Source: Rhodococcus sp. 06-462-5 (GTDB lineage Bacteria > Actinomycetota > Actinomycetes > Mycobacteriales > Mycobacteriaceae). Taken from it: DNA of 64,000 nucleotides. A model generated the notes under the pieces. It did not search any database, was not told the DNA's origin, and saw only the letters and a program-made list of their open reading frames with translations. Made by a program: the position numbers and the translations under genes. This document shows, in pieces, positions 1 through 13,440 of the stretch. The DNA lies in the NCBI RefSeq assembly GCF_002258315.1, contig NZ_NOYD01000050.1, forward strand, positions 1 to 64,000. Direction: 5' to 3'. Within the stretch, counting starts at the first letter, position 1; every line of letters begins with the position of its first letter.

Positions 1-159
1 GCCGGCTTGGTTGCGCAGATAGCGGGACCCGTCGCCAAGGGCCGAGACGCCGGTGCGCGCGATCGCGCGGAAGAAATGATTCGCGAGTTGGCTGCACTGT
101 CTCTGACCTTGCACACCTGTCTCGTCAAAGCGGCGGTGCGCGGTGCACTCGACCGGTGA
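1..159 (+). CDS. MerR-family regulator, C-terminal end (FtsR/Rv1828 type), partial
   Basis: Only the last 52 codons are present, in frame 1, ending with TGA at 157-159. The translated tail is helical ([29 protein letters not shown]) and resembles the end of the mycobacterial Rv1828 protein and corynebacterial FtsR, MerR-like regulators tied to cell division. The N-terminal DNA-binding domain lies outside the window. The following order (DUF151 nuclease, second MerR gene, gcvP) matches that around Rv1828 and is the main support for the name. The assignment is from memory of sequence and synteny, so it is moderate. Confidence 0.7.
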   Translation, partial: AGLVAQIAGPVAKGRDAGARDRAEEMIRELAALSLTLHTCLVKAAVRGALDR

Positions 160-258
160 CGCTCGCTCGCGTCGTTTCGAATTCCAATAGACTCGGTAGC
201 GACGAGCCGAGCCCGTTTTCAGTGCAGCCCGGATTTCTCGAGGTGAGAGGCAGACACG

Positions 259-732
259 ATGAGTGAGATGCGTGTGGTCGGTATTCGTGTCGAACAACCG
301 CAGAACCAGCCCGTGTTGCTGTTGCGCGAGGCCGACGGCGACCGGTACCTGCCGATCTGGATCGGTCAAACCGAGGCTGCTGCAATTGCTTTGGAGCAGC
401 AGGGCGTGCAACCCGCTCGGCCACTCACCCACGATCTGGTCAAGAATTTGATCTCGGCTCTCGGGCACCAGCTCAAAGAGGTGCGCATCGTGGATCTGCA
501 GGAGGGCACCTTCTACGCCGATCTGGTGTTCGACAAGGACATCAGAGTCTCTGCTCGGCCCTCGGATTCCGTCGCCATCGCGCTTCGGGCCGGGGTGCCG
601 ATCTTCGCCGAGGAGCCCGTGCTCGCCGAAGCCGGGTTGATCATGCCCGACGAGCGCGAGGACGAGGTCGAGAAGTTCAAGGAGTTCCTCGAATCGGTGT
701 CTCCGGACGACTTCAAAGCGACCGACGGGTAA
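259..732 (+). CDS. Bifunctional nuclease family protein (DUF151, Rv1829-like)
   Basis: This 157-residue protein is a compact single-domain member of the bifunctional nuclease (BFN/DUF151) family. Family hallmarks are the early segment RYLPIWIGQTEAAAIAL (about residues 29-45), the DLVKNL helix and the stretch ARPSDSVAIALRAGVPIF (about 99-116). The C-terminal tail is acidic (DEREDEVEKFKEFLE). Plant members have DNase and RNase activity; the role in actinobacteria is not settled. ATG 259 is preceded by a purine-rich ribosome site (GAGGTGAGAGG). It sits between two MerR-type regulator genes, as in mycobacteria. Confidence 0.9.
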   Translation: MSEMRVVGIRVEQPQNQPVLLLREADGDRYLPIWIGQTEAAAIALEQQGVQPARPLTHDLVKNLISALGHQLKEVRIVDLQEGTFYADLVFDKDIRVSARPSDSVAIALRAGVPIFAEEPVLAEAGLIMPDEREDEVEKFKEFLESVSPDDFKATDG

Positions 733-744
733 CAGAAGAGTCTC

Positions 745-761
745 AACCTCAACTTTAGGTT
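745..761. promoter_or_regulatory. Putative MerR-type operator (inverted repeat)
   Basis: AACCT (745-749) and AGGTT (757-761) form an inverted repeat separated by 7 bases, within a segment rich in AACCT/AGGTT-like words (741-767). It lies just after the DUF151 stop codon and 246 bases before the next MerR gene. Such short dyads are typical of MerR operators. Binding by either neighbouring regulator is inferred only. Confidence 0.35.
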
Positions 762-1006
762 CAGGTTTACGGCGCGTTGCGTTGAATCTGCACGATCGTC
801 CCCATAACGTTCGTGCCAGTGAAGTTCATCGCCGCTGCTGGTCCTGTCCGGTGCAGTTCACGCCTCTTCGACAGCTGCCGAGGCGTACTCTGGCCTGGTA
901 CACGGTATGACTTCACGCGAGTACACCGAGACATTTCCAGTGTCTCGGCCGGATCGCAGTACTGACTCGATCCGAACGCAGTGAGACATCCGAGAGGGAG
1001 CAGTCA

Positions 1007-1687
1007 GTGGGAGATCAGCCGCAGCAGCATCACGGCAGTCGAGAGTCCGAAGCCGCAGGCCGGACCGAGGACACCCCCGTCGGTGCCGATGCTCGGGTCG
1101 ACACCCCCGACCAGGCGTCGAGCGCCCGAGTGCACGCGCCCCAGGACATTCAACCGGGATTGTTCCCCGACGACTCCGTGCCCGACGAACTCGTGGGCTA
1201 CCGCGTGCCGAGTGCCTGCCAGATCGCCGGCATCACCTACCGTCAGCTCGATTACTGGGCCCGCACCGGGCTCGTCGTCCCATCCATCCGCGGCGCGGCG
1301 GGGTCGGGAAGCCAGCGGCTGTACTCGTTCAAGGACATGCTCGTCCTCAAGATCGTCAAGAGGCTGCTCGACACCGGTATCTCGCTGCAGAACATCCGCG
1401 TCGCCGTCGATCACCTACGCCAGCGCGGCGTCGGCGATCTCGCCAACATCACGCTGTTCTCCGACGGCACCACCGTCTACGAGTGCACGTCGGCAGAAGA
1501 AGTGGTCGACCTGCTCCAAGGCGGGCAGGGCGTGTTCGGTATCGCCGTGAACGGCGCGATGCGCGAGCTCACCGGCACCATCGCCGACTTCCCGGCCGAG
1601 CGAGCCGACGGCGGTGAAAGCCAGCCGAGCCCCGAGGACGAGCTGGCCTCACGCCGCAAGAATCGCGCGAGCCGCAAGACCGGCTAG
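1007..1687 (+). CDS. MerR-family transcriptional regulator (ResR/Rv1830 type)
   Basis: This 226-residue protein has an acidic, disordered N-terminus (about 1-60) and then a MerR-type winged helix. The signature [18 protein letters not shown] (about 75-92) is the usual recognition segment, followed by [30 protein letters not shown]. The rest is probably a dimerisation and effector region, ending in a basic tail. The GTG start at 1007 is preceded by GGGAG at good spacing. The mycobacterial counterpart Rv1830 (ResR) is linked to growth control and antibiotic tolerance. Its stop lies about 20 bases before the glycine riboswitch, so gcvP may share transcription with it. Confidence 0.85.
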   Translation: MGDQPQQHHGSRESEAAGRTEDTPVGADARVDTPDQASSARVHAPQDIQPGLFPDDSVPDELVGYRVPSACQIAGITYRQLDYWARTGLVVPSIRGAAGSGSQRLYSFKDMLVLKIVKRLLDTGISLQNIRVAVDHLRQRGVGDLANITLFSDGTTVYECTSAEEVVDLLQGGQGVFGIAVNGAMRELTGTIADFPAERADGGESQPSPEDELASRRKNRASRKTG

Positions 1688-1705
1688 ACTTTCTTCGTCG
1701 CGCCC

Positions 1706-1927
1706 GCGCGGGAGAGTTCCGAGGCATCCAGTCTCGGACGCCGAAGGAGCAACACCTCCCCGTCAATCTCTCAGGCACACGGACCGTGTGGGCTTCGACA
1801 ACTCTGGAAAGTGGTGGGAGCACCCACCCGCCCAAGGGGAAAGGTGCCGGCGCGATCGTCTTGCGCGCCGTGTCCGACCGAATCTCTCAGGCGCGCGCGT
1901 CAGCGGGCACACGACAGAGGGGGAGGA
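1706..1927 (+). promoter_or_regulatory. Tandem glycine riboswitch upstream of gcvP
   Basis: Two consecutive glycine-aptamer signatures are visible. The first has CGGGAGAG near 1709, GCCGAAGGAGCAA near 1740, AATCTCTCAGGCA near 1765 and ACTCTGGAAAG near 1801. The second has CGCCCAAGGGGAAAG near 1829, GAATCTCTCAGGC near 1880 and ACAGAGGGGGAGG near 1913. The spacing and conserved bases fit the known tandem class, which switches on glycine-cleavage genes when glycine is high. It leads directly into gcvP. The exact ends are estimates. Confidence 0.93.
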
Positions 1928-1989
1928 GCGGCCGGAGCGCATGCCTCGGTCGTCCGACGCCTCGTCTTTCCGGCACCTGGGAGCACATC

Positions 1990-4842
<2,853 letters not shown>

Positions 4843-4846
4843 GCCG

Positions 4847-4887
4847 AGAACAGAGCCCGCCACGACGCCGTGGCGGGCTCCGTTCTG
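4847..4887. terminator. Bidirectional terminator hairpin after gcvP
   Basis: AGAACAGAGCCCGCCAC pairs with GTGGCGGGCTCCGTTCT across a 7-base loop, giving a 17-bp stem with one mismatch. It lies between the convergent gcvP and metallophosphoesterase genes. There is no long T-run. Confidence 0.75.
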
Positions 4888-4902
4888 TTCGAGTCGGTGG
4901 AT

Positions 4903-6042
4903 TCAGCCTCGCGTGAGCTCGAGCATCGCGATCTCGGGCGGAGCTGCAACGCGGACCGGTGGACCCCACGCGCCCGCACCCCTGGTGGTGTACAGCGTGG
5001 TGTTGCCGATCGTGTCCAGCCCTTCGACACTCGGCTGCTGGAGCGGCACCAGATAACGGATCGGCCAGATCTGACCCCCGTGCGTGTGCCCGGACACCTG
5101 CATGTCGACGCCGAAGTCCGATGCCTCCACCGCCTGCAACGGCTGATGTGCCATCAACAGTACGAATCGATCGGGATCGATCCCGTCCAATGCCGCGGCG
5201 AGATCGGGTTCGTACGGCGCGGGGGCAGTGGCGTCGTTGATGCCGGCGATATCGATCGCGGCGTCGCCACGGGTGAGGGTTGTGCGCTCGTTGCGTAGGA
5301 CGTCGATTCCGAGCGTCGACCACAGATCGAGCCATTCACCACCGTCTCCCGCATAGAACTCGTGGTTGCCGCTGACGGCGAACACACCGAGCGGGGCGTC
5401 GAGGTCGCGAAGCGGTTCGAGGTCGGCACCGACCAACGAAACCGTCCCGTCGATCAGGTCGCCGTCGAGCAGGACGACATCGGGATTCTGGGAGTTGATC
5501 GAATCGACGACCTTGCGCACGAAATCCGCGCCGCGGGAGGGCCCGGCGTGCAGATCGGACACCAACGCCACTCGGACGCCGTCGAATTCGACCGGTAGCC
5601 GGTCGAGTGCGACGTCGGTGTTCGTCACCCGCGGAGTTGCTGCCTCGACGAGTCCGTACCCCACTGCCACCACGCTGACGAGTGCCACCGCCGCTGAGCC
5701 GATCCTCGACACACGCAGCCGAGCCGCGGACGAATCGCGATGCCTCGCAGCGAAAACCACTCTCATGACGGTGCAGACCACGGCCACCAGCACCGTTCCC
5801 AGGAACAGGTACAGCACCACGGCCAGCCAACTGAGCCCGACGAAGGCGGGTCCACGTGCCCAGGACGGATCGAACGCGACGCCGCTGCCGAAGCCGATCA
5901 CCGCACACAGCCACAGGAGCGCCAGCACAGCATCGACAATCCGTTTGGGACGCGTCGGCATCCTGGTGACGGAAAGAAATCGCCAGTGCAGGAACAGGGT
6001 GACGAGGAGCAAGAAGACCCCGACAAAAATTACGCGAGACAT
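4903..6042 (-). CDS. Membrane-anchored metallophosphoesterase
   Basis: This 379-residue protein has about four transmembrane segments in residues 1-145 and a calcineurin-like phosphoesterase domain at about 150-375. The metal-binding motifs appear in order: SDLHAG, DGDLIDG, SGNHEFY, the H of MAHQP, and SGHTHGGQ. All ligand residues of the two-metal site are present, so it should be an active hydrolase, probably exposed at the outer membrane face. The architecture is that of the YkuE/YaeI-like phosphodiesterases, but the substrate is unknown. It is 3 bases downstream of the VWA gene and likely cotranscribed with it. Confidence 0.92.
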   Translation of the reverse strand: MSRVIFVGVFLLLVTLFLHWRFLSVTRMPTRPKRIVDAVLALLWLCAVIGFGSGVAFDPSWARGPAFVGLSWLAVVLYLFLGTVLVAVVCTVMRVVFAARHRDSSAARLRVSRIGSAAVALVSVVAVGYGLVEAATPRVTNTDVALDRLPVEFDGVRVALVSDLHAGPSRGADFVRKVVDSINSQNPDVVLLDGDLIDGTVSLVGADLEPLRDLDAPLGVFAVSGNHEFYAGDGGEWLDLWSTLGIDVLRNERTTLTRGDAAIDIAGINDATAPAPYEPDLAAALDGIDPDRFVLLMAHQPLQAVEASDFGVDMQVSGHTHGGQIWPIRYLVPLQQPSVEGLDTIGNTTLYTTRGAGAWGPPVRVAAPPEIAMLELTRG

Positions 6043-6045
6043 GTT

Positions 6046-7758
6046 CTAGTACAGCAACTTTCCGAGTAGGTCGATGAAATCCGGTGAATCCGACGTCGGC
6101 ACGGTCGTCGCGGTGCCGCCCGTCCGGGCCGATATGTCGGTGAACGCGGTGGCGTCGGAGTTGTCGCCGATCATCACCACGTTCACTGCGACCGGACGCG
6201 CGGCATCGGTTGCCGAGTTCAGGTCGGTGAGCAGGTCCTGGGTGGACAACGACGGGTCGTCGTTGGGGCCGTCGGTGATCAGCACCACGGAATTGACGCG
6301 TCCGGGTACGAAGCCTGCCACTGCATCGCGATAGGCGGCCAGCAACGACTCGGCGGAATAGGACGCGGATTCCGGTGTCGATGCCGCCGCACCGGTCTCC
6401 AGCGCGGCGCGCCTCGGAGCCGCGCCGACCTGAGCCGTCATGGGGCCGGTCGAGACATCGACGCGGTAGGGGAGCGAGTTGTTCAGGTCCTCGCTGAAGC
6501 TCCACAGGCCCAGCTCGGTGGAGTCCGGTACCCGCTGGAACTGCTCGCCGAGGGCGCGAACGGTGTTCTGCAGCCGAGTCGCACTGCCTTCGGTCGTGCC
6601 CATCGACTCGGATACGTCGAGCAGAACCGTGGCTCGCCGCGGCAGGACCGGATTTCGCAGCACGGCCAGCAGCGCGTCGGCAACGGGTCCCGAGGGAGCA
6701 GCGACGGTGTCGGCGTCCTGTGTCTCGCCGACGCCGAAGCCCGCATCCGTGAGCAGTTGCGCGCCGTCCGGCTGCCGGACGAAATCGACGAACGCGGCGG
6801 CAGCCCGGGTCGATGTCTCGTCACCGGAGAGTACGGCCGCGGGATGATCGGCAACGGGAGTGGGGCCCTGAGGCTCGACGGCGGTCAACGTCGACGAATC
6901 GGTCGATGCAAGCTGCTGCTGGGTGACCGGAACGGCGTGGACGGGGCCGTCGGGGCCGGGCGCGTTCTCGAGGGCCGCGAGTGCGTCGTAGGTGGTGGAT
7001 GCAGACGTTGCGGAGGCTCCGGTGTCGGTGACGGCAAGCTCCGATAGAGCCGAGATCAGTTCTCTCGTCGAGGCCTGTTCGAGGGTCGGTGCAGTGGTCG
7101 GATCTCCACCTACCCCGGCAGCGATGGCGGTGACCGCGAGGGTGGTTGCGCCGGCATCGGATCCGGTCGGTAGTGCGAGACGCAGTGCGCCCCACTCGCC
7201 GAGGCCGAATGCCTGCGGGTCGCGTTGCAGTCGGACCAGGTCGGCCCAACTCACAGTGGTCAGAGCGTCGGCCACGGCGGACGGCACCGCGAGTACGACC
7301 GGACTCGTCGCGAGTGGCCGCGGGGTGCCGTCGACGGCACCGCGGTCGGTGACGGCTTCGACGTCGCCGGACGATTGAGGTATCCACAGACCCGGCCGAG
7401 CGCCGAGTGCTCCGACGTCCCAGTTGTCGATGCCGGCGTTCAACGCCGTCCGCACGTCGTCGGAGGCCGTGGCCCGAACCTGCACCGTCACGCAGTGATC
7501 CCGTACCACCGGTGCAGTGTCGTTGAACCGAGCAGCCAGCTGTTCGACAGGCCCGGAGATGTCGGGATCGGCGGCGACAGTGAGCACCGCCGATCCCTCC
7601 ACACAGGTGTCGGCAGCTTCGACCCCTTGGTCGAAGATTCGATCCCGCAGTTGAAACCACCCGAACACGGCCGCAGCCAGCACCGCGATCGTGATCACGA
7701 CGATCACGGGTCCGGCGGCTATCGAACGACCGCGCCCTGTGTTCCGATGTTCACCCAC
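6046..7758 (-). CDS. Membrane-anchored VWA-domain protein with solute-binding-like region (Rv1836c-like)
   Basis: The 570-residue product has one N-terminal transmembrane anchor (about residues 15-35). An extracytoplasmic region resembling periplasmic solute-binding proteins follows (about 50-350), and a von Willebrand A domain occupies about 375-565. The VWA metal site is visible as DVSES (DxSxS) with later acidic residues in ITDGPNDD. It is probably a cell-surface protein that binds a partner through a divalent metal. Position next to glcB matches mycobacterial Rv1836c. GTG 7758 is the only start that includes the anchor. The function is unknown. Confidence 0.85.
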   Translation of the reverse strand: MGEHRNTGRGRSIAAGPVIVVITIAVLAAAVFGWFQLRDRIFDQGVEAADTCVEGSAVLTVAADPDISGPVEQLAARFNDTAPVVRDHCVTVQVRATASDDVRTALNAGIDNWDVGALGARPGLWIPQSSGDVEAVTDRGAVDGTPRPLATSPVVLAVPSAVADALTTVSWADLVRLQRDPQAFGLGEWGALRLALPTGSDAGATTLAVTAIAAGVGGDPTTAPTLEQASTRELISALSELAVTDTGASATSASTTYDALAALENAPGPDGPVHAVPVTQQQLASTDSSTLTAVEPQGPTPVADHPAAVLSGDETSTRAAAAFVDFVRQPDGAQLLTDAGFGVGETQDADTVAAPSGPVADALLAVLRNPVLPRRATVLLDVSESMGTTEGSATRLQNTVRALGEQFQRVPDSTELGLWSFSEDLNNSLPYRVDVSTGPMTAQVGAAPRRAALETGAAASTPESASYSAESLLAAYRDAVAGFVPGRVNSVVLITDGPNDDPSLSTQDLLTDLNSATDAARPVAVNVVMIGDNSDATAFTDISARTGGTATTVPTSDSPDFIDLLGKLLY

Positions 7759-7774
7759 GTGATCGACAAGTCCG

Positions 7775-9949
7775 TCAGGCGTTGACGGCCTTGTACTCCC
7801 GTCGGCGACGATGCAGGATCGGCTCGGTGTAGCCGTTGGGCTGGCTGGTGCCCTGGAAGATCAGGTCACTGGCCGCCTGGAAGGCGATGTTGGTGTCGAA
7901 GTCGGGAGCCAACGGCTTGTACGTCGGATCGGATTCGTTCTGACGGTCCACCACCGGGGCCATCCGCTTCAACGACTCGCGCACCTGGTCTTCGGTGACG
8001 ATGCCGTGGCGCAGCCAGTTCGCGATGAACTGACTCGAAATGCGCAGCGTCGCACGATCTTCCATGAGGGCGATGTCGTTGATGTCGGGAACCTTCGAGC
8101 AGCCGACGCCGTGGTCGATCCACCGGACGACGTAGCCCAGGATCGACTGCGAGTTGTTGTCGAGTTCGTTCTGCTTCTCCTCGTCGGTCCAGTCCGTGGA
8201 CGGTGCGAGAGGAATTTCGAGAATGTCGTCGACGGTGGCGCGCTTGGCCTGTGCGATCTCGTGCTGACGGGCGAAGACATCGACCTTGTGATAGTGCAGG
8301 GCGTGCAAGGTCGCAGCGGTGGGCGAGGGAACCCACGCAGTGTTGGCTCCGGCCTTGGGGTGGCCGATCTTCTGCTCGAGCATGTCGTGCATCAGGTCGG
8401 GCATGGCCCACATACCCTTACCGATCTGTGCCTTGCCTTCGAGGCCTGCGGCGAGACCGGTGTCGACGTTGAAGTCCTCGTAGGCGGCGATCCACTTCTC
8501 GCCCTTCATCGCTCCCTTGCGCACGACCGGACCTGCCTCCATCGAGGTGTGGATCTCGTCGCCGGTTCGGTCGAGGAAGCCGGTGTTGATGAACACGACC
8601 CGCTCGGACGCGGCCTGGATGCACGCCTTGAGGTTGACCGTCGTGCGACGTTCCTCGTCCATGATGCCGACCTTGAGCGTGTTGGTCGGAAGCCCCAGAA
8701 CCTGCTCGACACGGCCGAACAGCTCCGCGGTGAACGCGACCTCGTCCGGTCCGTGCATCTTGGGCTTGACGATGTACAGCGAACCGGTACGCGAGTTGGA
8801 CAGCACGTTGTCCGAGGTCAGCGAGTGCATACCGGCCAGCGAGGTGAACAGAGCATCGAGAATTCCCTCGGGCACCTCGTTGCCGTCGGCGTCGAGGATC
8901 GCGTCCGAGGTCATCAGGTGACCGACGTTGCGGACGAACAGCAACGAGCGACCGTGCAGCGTCAGTTCCGAACCGTCGACGGAGGTGTAGGTGCGGTCCT
9001 TGTTCATCGCACGCGTGAAGCTCTTGCCGCCCTTGGAGACTTCCTCGGTCAGATCGCCCTTCATCAGACCGAGCCAGTTGCGATAGCCCAGAACCTTGTC
9101 GTCCGCATCGACTGCAGCGACGGAGTCCTCGAAGTCCATGATGGTGGTGACCGCCGACTCGAGCAGAACGTCCTTGACGCCTGCGCCGTCGGTCTTGCCG
9201 ATCGGGCTCTCGGGGTCGATCTGGATCTCGAAGTGCAAGCCGTTGTGCACGAACAGGATTGCCGACGGTGCGTCTGGGGTGCCCTGGTAGCCGAGAAGCT
9301 GCGACGGATCCTTCAGCCCGACCGTGCTGCCGTCGGCGAGGGTCACCGTCAGCGATGCGGCATCGACGACGTATCCGGTGGTACCGACGTGCGAACCGGA
9401 GCTCAGGGGCAACGCCTCGTCCAGGAAGTCCCGCGCGAAGGCGATGACCTTGTCGCCGCGGACCCTGTTGTAACTGGTGCCCTTCTCGGCACCGTCGGTC
9501 TCGGGAATGGCGTCGGTTCCGTAGAGAGCGTCGTACAGCGAGCCCCACCGGGCGTTGGACGCGTTGATCGCGAACCGGGCATTGAGGACCGGCACCACCA
9601 GCTGCGGTCCTGCGGTGGTGGTGATCTCGGTGTCCACACCGGAGGTGCTGATCTGGAAGTCGGCCGGCTCGTCGAGCAGGTAGCCGATCTCCTTGAGGAA
9701 CGCCTTGTAGGCTGCGCGGTCGTAGTTCGGGCCTGCGTGCTCTCCGTGCCAGGCGTCGACCTTGCCCTGGATCTCGTCGCGGACTGCCAGCAGTGACTTG
9801 TTCTTGGGAGCGAGATCGGCGATCACCGACGCGGCACCGGCCCAGAAGGCATCGGAATCTACGTCGGTACCCGGCAGCGCCTCCTTCTCGACGAAATCGA
9901 ATAGGACCTTGGCGACCTGAAGTCCACCAGCCTGCACACGATCGGTCAT
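7775..9949 (-). CDS. glcB: Malate synthase G
   Basis: The 724-residue protein aligns by eye along its whole length with mycobacterial GlcB, from [20 protein letters not shown] to [17 protein letters not shown]. It condenses glyoxylate with acetyl-CoA to malate in the glyoxylate shunt. Conserved active-site regions are FVRNVGHLM (catalytic Arg), [16 protein letters not shown] (metal Glu), [16 protein letters not shown] (metal Asp) and VGCSKVPDI with [13 protein letters not shown] (catalytic Asp). The frame is open 16 codons further upstream, but ATG 9949 matches the family start. It is transcribed alone or as the last gene of the leftward run from 13437. Confidence 0.97.
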   Translation of the reverse strand: MTDRVQAGGLQVAKVLFDFVEKEALPGTDVDSDAFWAGAASVIADLAPKNKSLLAVRDEIQGKVDAWHGEHAGPNYDRAAYKAFLKEIGYLLDEPADFQISTSGVDTEITTTAGPQLVVPVLNARFAINASNARWGSLYDALYGTDAIPETDGAEKGTSYNRVRGDKVIAFARDFLDEALPLSSGSHVGTTGYVVDAASLTVTLADGSTVGLKDPSQLLGYQGTPDAPSAILFVHNGLHFEIQIDPESPIGKTDGAGVKDVLLESAVTTIMDFEDSVAAVDADDKVLGYRNWLGLMKGDLTEEVSKGGKSFTRAMNKDRTYTSVDGSELTLHGRSLLFVRNVGHLMTSDAILDADGNEVPEGILDALFTSLAGMHSLTSDNVLSNSRTGSLYIVKPKMHGPDEVAFTAELFGRVEQVLGLPTNTLKVGIMDEERRTTVNLKACIQAASERVVFINTGFLDRTGDEIHTSMEAGPVVRKGAMKGEKWIAAYEDFNVDTGLAAGLEGKAQIGKGMWAMPDLMHDMLEQKIGHPKAGANTAWVPSPTAATLHALHYHKVDVFARQHEIAQAKRATVDDILEIPLAPSTDWTDEEKQNELDNNSQSILGYVVRWIDHGVGCSKVPDINDIALMEDRATLRISSQFIANWLRHGIVTEDQVRESLKRMAPVVDRQNESDPTYKPLAPDFDTNIAFQAASDLIFQGTSQPNGYTEPILHRRRREYKAVNA

Positions 9950-10013
9950 GAATTCCTCACTCTTTCCGGTCACGGACACCGGTGACGGTGTCCCCACGAC
10001 AACGCTGTCGATG

Positions 10014-10928
10014 TTACTCGGCGGTAGGTCCGACGCCGAACTCGCCGCCGACCAGTAAATTCTGGCATCGAGCGATCAACGCCGAGCGCAGAGGTGCCGC
10101 TTCGGCCGACAACTCTCCCTGCGCGCGCACGTATTCGGCTCGTCCGGCCGCCGTCTCTATCCGAATGGGTTCGAGATCGAAGCCGCTCAGGTCGTACGGA
10201 CTTGCGCGCATGTCGATCGTTCGCGCGTGCAGGGCCAGCTCGAAGCAGTCGGTGAGAAACTCGGAATCGATCAGTGGTCCCAGCTTGTAGCACCACTTGT
10301 ACAGATCCATCGAGGCATGAATACAACCGGGTTGCTCGGATGTCAGACGCGACTCCGGGGACAGCGGAAGGGCGTTGCGTGGCGCTGCATCGGGGGTGAA
10401 GAACCGGAAGGCGTCGTAGTGGGTGCAGCGCAACGTCATCGAATCGACCACGGCGTCGGTTCCGTCGTGCCCCAGGCGCAGTGGCACCTGCTCGTGCCGC
10501 TGCGCCGAGGTGCCCCCGCGGTAGACCATCGCCCACTCGTGCAGTCCGAAACAGCCGAGCAACGGTGGCCTGTCTCGGGTGGCGGCAAGCAGGCCGAGGG
10601 TGAATTCGATGCTCGATCGACGACGCTCCACCAGATCCGACCGCACCCGAAAGCCCGGGCCGTCGTCGGTGTCCACCTGCTCGTAGGACGCGAACGCCGC
10701 AAAATCCTGCGCATGATCACCGGTGAGCACGACGCCGTGACCTGGATTCCATCGGCGCAGCTGACCCGGGCGGTGACTGTAGTAGGTGAACAGAAAATCG
10801 AGCACCGGATGTACGCCGCCGTGGCCCCGGTCGGTCAGATAGTCACCGACGAGGTTCTCTACCCGCGCCGCATGGGCAGCGCGACGAGTGGTCCACTGCC
10901 CTTCACTCAGCAACGTCGAGTAGGGCAT
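10014..10928 (-). CDS. Conserved actinobacterial protein, often annotated 3-methyladenine DNA glycosylase
   Basis: This is a 304-residue soluble protein with no signal peptide or membrane segment. I recognise the pattern ([54 protein letters not shown]) as an actinobacterial family that databases often label 3-methyladenine DNA glycosylase. I see no helix-hairpin-helix motif that would support this, so treat the label with caution. Conserved His, Cys and Trp residues in [10 protein letters not shown] and [11 protein letters not shown] could form an active or metal site. The ATG directly follows the stop codon of the upstream CNNM gene, so it is probably translated from the same message. Confidence 0.75.
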   Translation of the reverse strand: MPYSTLLSEGQWTTRRAAHAARVENLVGDYLTDRGHGGVHPVLDFLFTYYSHRPGQLRRWNPGHGVVLTGDHAQDFAAFASYEQVDTDDGPGFRVRSDLVERRRSSIEFTLGLLAATRDRPPLLGCFGLHEWAMVYRGGTSAQRHEQVPLRLGHDGTDAVVDSMTLRCTHYDAFRFFTPDAAPRNALPLSPESRLTSEQPGCIHASMDLYKWCYKLGPLIDSEFLTDCFELALHARTIDMRASPYDLSGFDLEPIRIETAAGRAEYVRAQGELSAEAAPLRSALIARCQNLLVGGEFGVGPTAE

Positions 10929-12065
10929 TCACACGTTCCGTGGGGGAGCGGCGGCGGACTTGAAGCTGGACGACGATTGACCCGGACGCGGACCGGCCAC
11001 CCGGTGCGTGCCGTCCCGAACCGTACCCACGAACTCCTCGACCAGATCCTCGAGCGCGACGATGCCGACCGTGGCACCCGTCGCGTCGTGCACGGCACCG
11101 AGATGGCTGCTGGCTCGACGCAACTTGGTCAGTGCGTCGTCGAGCACCGTGTCGATGGAAACCACCGGTAGTGCCCGCACATCGCTACGGGGAATGACCG
11201 TGTCCGGTCCTGCCGACTCGTCGGCCATGTCGTCGAGCACGTCCTTGAGATGCAGATAGCCCACGAGCGCCCCCGAGGCATCGCGGACCGGATAACGAGA
11301 GAATCCAGTTTCGATGACAGCGCGTTCGACGGAGCCCAGGGTGGGTCCGAGTGTGTGATCGGGCCCGGACAACTCGATACTGCGAACCTGGTGAGAGGGA
11401 ATCAGAACCTCACCCACCGTCCGTCCCGACGTCTCGAGCGCCTGCCGCAATCGGCGATGCTCCTCGGCGTCGATCAGTCCCTCGGACCGTGATTCACCGA
11501 TCATCTGCGACAACTCGACCGCCGACACCGAGGAACTGAGCTCGTCCTTGGGTTCGATTCGCAGCAGCCGAAGGGTCAGGTTGGCGCACATGTTGTAGAA
11601 CGAGATCAGCGGCAGCGCCACCTTGATGAACAGCAGATGGATGGGCACCAGAACCATCGCGGTGCTCTCCGGGCCCGCGATGGCGATGTTCTTGGGCACC
11701 ATCTCGCCGATGAGAATGTGCAGAACCACCACGAGCGTCAACGCGATGGCGAAGGCGATCGGGTGCAGGAAGGACTCGGGAATGCCGACTGCCTCTAGCG
11801 GAACCTCGATCAGATGTGCCACCGCAGGCTCTGCCACACGCCCGAGAAGGATCGAGCAGATCGTGATGCCGAGCTGAGCCGCGGCGAGCATCTGCGACAG
11901 GTTCTGGCCGGCCTCGATCACGCTCTGAGCGCGCTTCTTGCCTTGCGCGAGCAGAGCTTCGAGGCGATCCCGGCGGGCCGAGATCAGTGCGAACTCGGCT
12001 CCGACGAAGAAGGCGTTGCCGGCGAGAAGCAGAACGGCGAGACCGACGCCGAGGAAATCACCCAT
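10929..12065 (-). CDS. CNNM/HlyC-CorC family membrane protein with CBS pair (Rv1841c-like)
   Basis: The 378-residue protein starts [31 protein letters not shown], typical of the DUF21 (CNNM) transmembrane domain at about residues 1-195. A pair of CBS domains follows at about 210-345; the small C-terminal CorC/HlyC domain is missing or very short. Relatives are linked to Mg2+/Co2+ efflux or magnesium homeostasis; the hemolysin label is historical. ATG 12065 is preferred over GTG 12074 by comparison with the family. It overlaps the upstream paralogue by 8 bases, so the pair is translationally coupled and may form a heteromer. Confidence 0.9.
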   Translation of the reverse strand: MGDFLGVGLAVLLLAGNAFFVGAEFALISARRDRLEALLAQGKKRAQSVIEAGQNLSQMLAAAQLGITICSILLGRVAEPAVAHLIEVPLEAVGIPESFLHPIAFAIALTLVVVLHILIGEMVPKNIAIAGPESTAMVLVPIHLLFIKVALPLISFYNMCANLTLRLLRIEPKDELSSSVSAVELSQMIGESRSEGLIDAEEHRRLRQALETSGRTVGEVLIPSHQVRSIELSGPDHTLGPTLGSVERAVIETGFSRYPVRDASGALVGYLHLKDVLDDMADESAGPDTVIPRSDVRALPVVSIDTVLDDALTKLRRASSHLGAVHDATGATVGIVALEDLVEEFVGTVRDGTHRVAGPRPGQSSSSFKSAAAPPRNV

Positions 12066-13437
12066 CGATCTCACCGTCCGATCTCATCCGAGCCACCGCT
12101 GCCGCGTCGACGGGCAGAAGAACCACCCGGTCGATGCGACGGCCGTCCATGCGAATCACCCGTGCCACCCAACCGCCGTCTCGTTCGAGCGGATCCTCGT
12201 TCGACGGGGGCGGCAGCAGAACGGCGTCGCCCTCGGTCGGAATGCGACCCAATTCCGTCAGTACGAGACCGCCGATGGTTTCGTACTCGCCCTCGGGTGC
12301 CGAATACCCCGTGGCCGACGCGACCTCGTCGATACGCAGCAGACCCGCGCAATCCCATCCGTCGCCCGATCTGGAGACGTCGAGTTCCGGCTCGTCGTGT
12401 TCGTCGCGCACGTCACCGACGATCTCCTCGATCAGATCCTCCATCGTGACCATGCCCGCGGTGCCGCCGTACTCGTCGACGACGAGCGCGACCTGCATGC
12501 CGTCGGCGCGTACCCGTTCCATCACCGCGTCGCCGTCGAGGCTGGACGGTACGACAGGAACGTCGCGCGCCAGGGACTCGACCGTCGTCGAGCGACGGTG
12601 CGCTCCGGCGACGGTGAACGCATGCTTGATGTGAACGACGCCGATGGTGTCGTCCAGGTCGCCGTCGACCACCGGAAAGCGCGAGAAGCCGGTCCGCGCA
12701 GCGGTTTCGATCAGATCGGCCACGGTTGCGTCGGTGGCGAGCGTTTCGATCTTCACTCGCGGCGTCATCAGTTCCTCGGCCGTGCGATCGCCGAACTGCA
12801 GCGACCGGTCCACCAGTCGGGCGGTGTTCTCGTCGATCGACCCCTGCCGCGCCGACGTGCGGACCAGCGAACCCAACTCCTGCGGCGACCGAGCGGATCT
12901 CAGTTCCTCGGCCGGTTCGATCCCAAGCCGGCGCACCAGCCAGTTCGCCGAGCCGTTGAGTCCGTTGATGGCCCACTTGAAGACCAGCGAGAACCCGGCC
13001 ATCGCACCGGCGGTGACGCGCGCGGTCGACATCGGCTTCGCGATGGCGATGTTCTTCGGAACCAGCTCACCGAAAATCATCGAGAACGAGGTCGCCAGAA
13101 TCAGCGCCACCGCGAGCGAGATGCCCGCAGAGAGGGTCTCGGATGCGCCCAGCGCGTCGGCCACCGGCCGAATGAACCCGGCCAGCACCGGTTCGGCGAG
13201 ATAACCGGTGATCAGCGTCGTGATGGTGATGCCGAGTTGGGCACCGGACAGCTGAAACGACAGTGTCTTGTGGGCGTGCAGAACCTGGCGCGAGCGCAGG
13301 TCGCCGTTGTCGGCCTGTGACTCGACCGCACTGCGTTCGAGAGCAGTGAGGGAGAACTCGGCCGCAACGAACAGCGCGGTGCCGGCCGTCAAGGCGACGA
13401 AGCCGAGCAGGCTGACGATGGTGATGAGAAGTGCCAC
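12058..13437 (-). CDS. CNNM/HlyC-CorC family membrane protein with CBS pair and C-terminal CorC domain (Rv1842c-like)
   Basis: The 459-residue paralogue of the next gene has the complete layout: DUF21 transmembrane domain (about 1-200, with [15 protein letters not shown] near the start), two CBS domains (about 215-340, including [18 protein letters not shown]), and a CorC/HlyC domain (about 355-440, with [14 protein letters not shown] and [14 protein letters not shown]). A role in divalent-cation handling is likely. The start is GTG 13437. It leads a leftward group (this gene, the shorter paralogue, the 304-residue protein). Confidence 0.92.
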   Translation of the reverse strand: MALLITIVSLLGFVALTAGTALFVAAEFSLTALERSAVESQADNGDLRSRQVLHAHKTLSFQLSGAQLGITITTLITGYLAEPVLAGFIRPVADALGASETLSAGISLAVALILATSFSMIFGELVPKNIAIAKPMSTARVTAGAMAGFSLVFKWAINGLNGSANWLVRRLGIEPAEELRSARSPQELGSLVRTSARQGSIDENTARLVDRSLQFGDRTAEELMTPRVKIETLATDATVADLIETAARTGFSRFPVVDGDLDDTIGVVHIKHAFTVAGAHRRSTTVESLARDVPVVPSSLDGDAVMERVRADGMQVALVVDEYGGTAGMVTMEDLIEEIVGDVRDEHDEPELDVSRSGDGWDCAGLLRIDEVASATGYSAPEGEYETIGGLVLTELGRIPTEGDAVLLPPPSNEDPLERDGGWVARVIRMDGRRIDRVVLLPVDAAAVARMRSDGEIDG

Positions 13438-13440
13438 GCG

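Noticed and set aside
7811..9796. 661-codon open frame on the plus strand
   Set aside because: It is antisense to glcB, with shadow composition rich in Arg, Val, Gly and His.
10014..10928. Accepting the common label 3-methyladenine DNA glycosylase
   Set aside because: No DNA-glycosylase motif is visible; the label appears to be inherited annotation.
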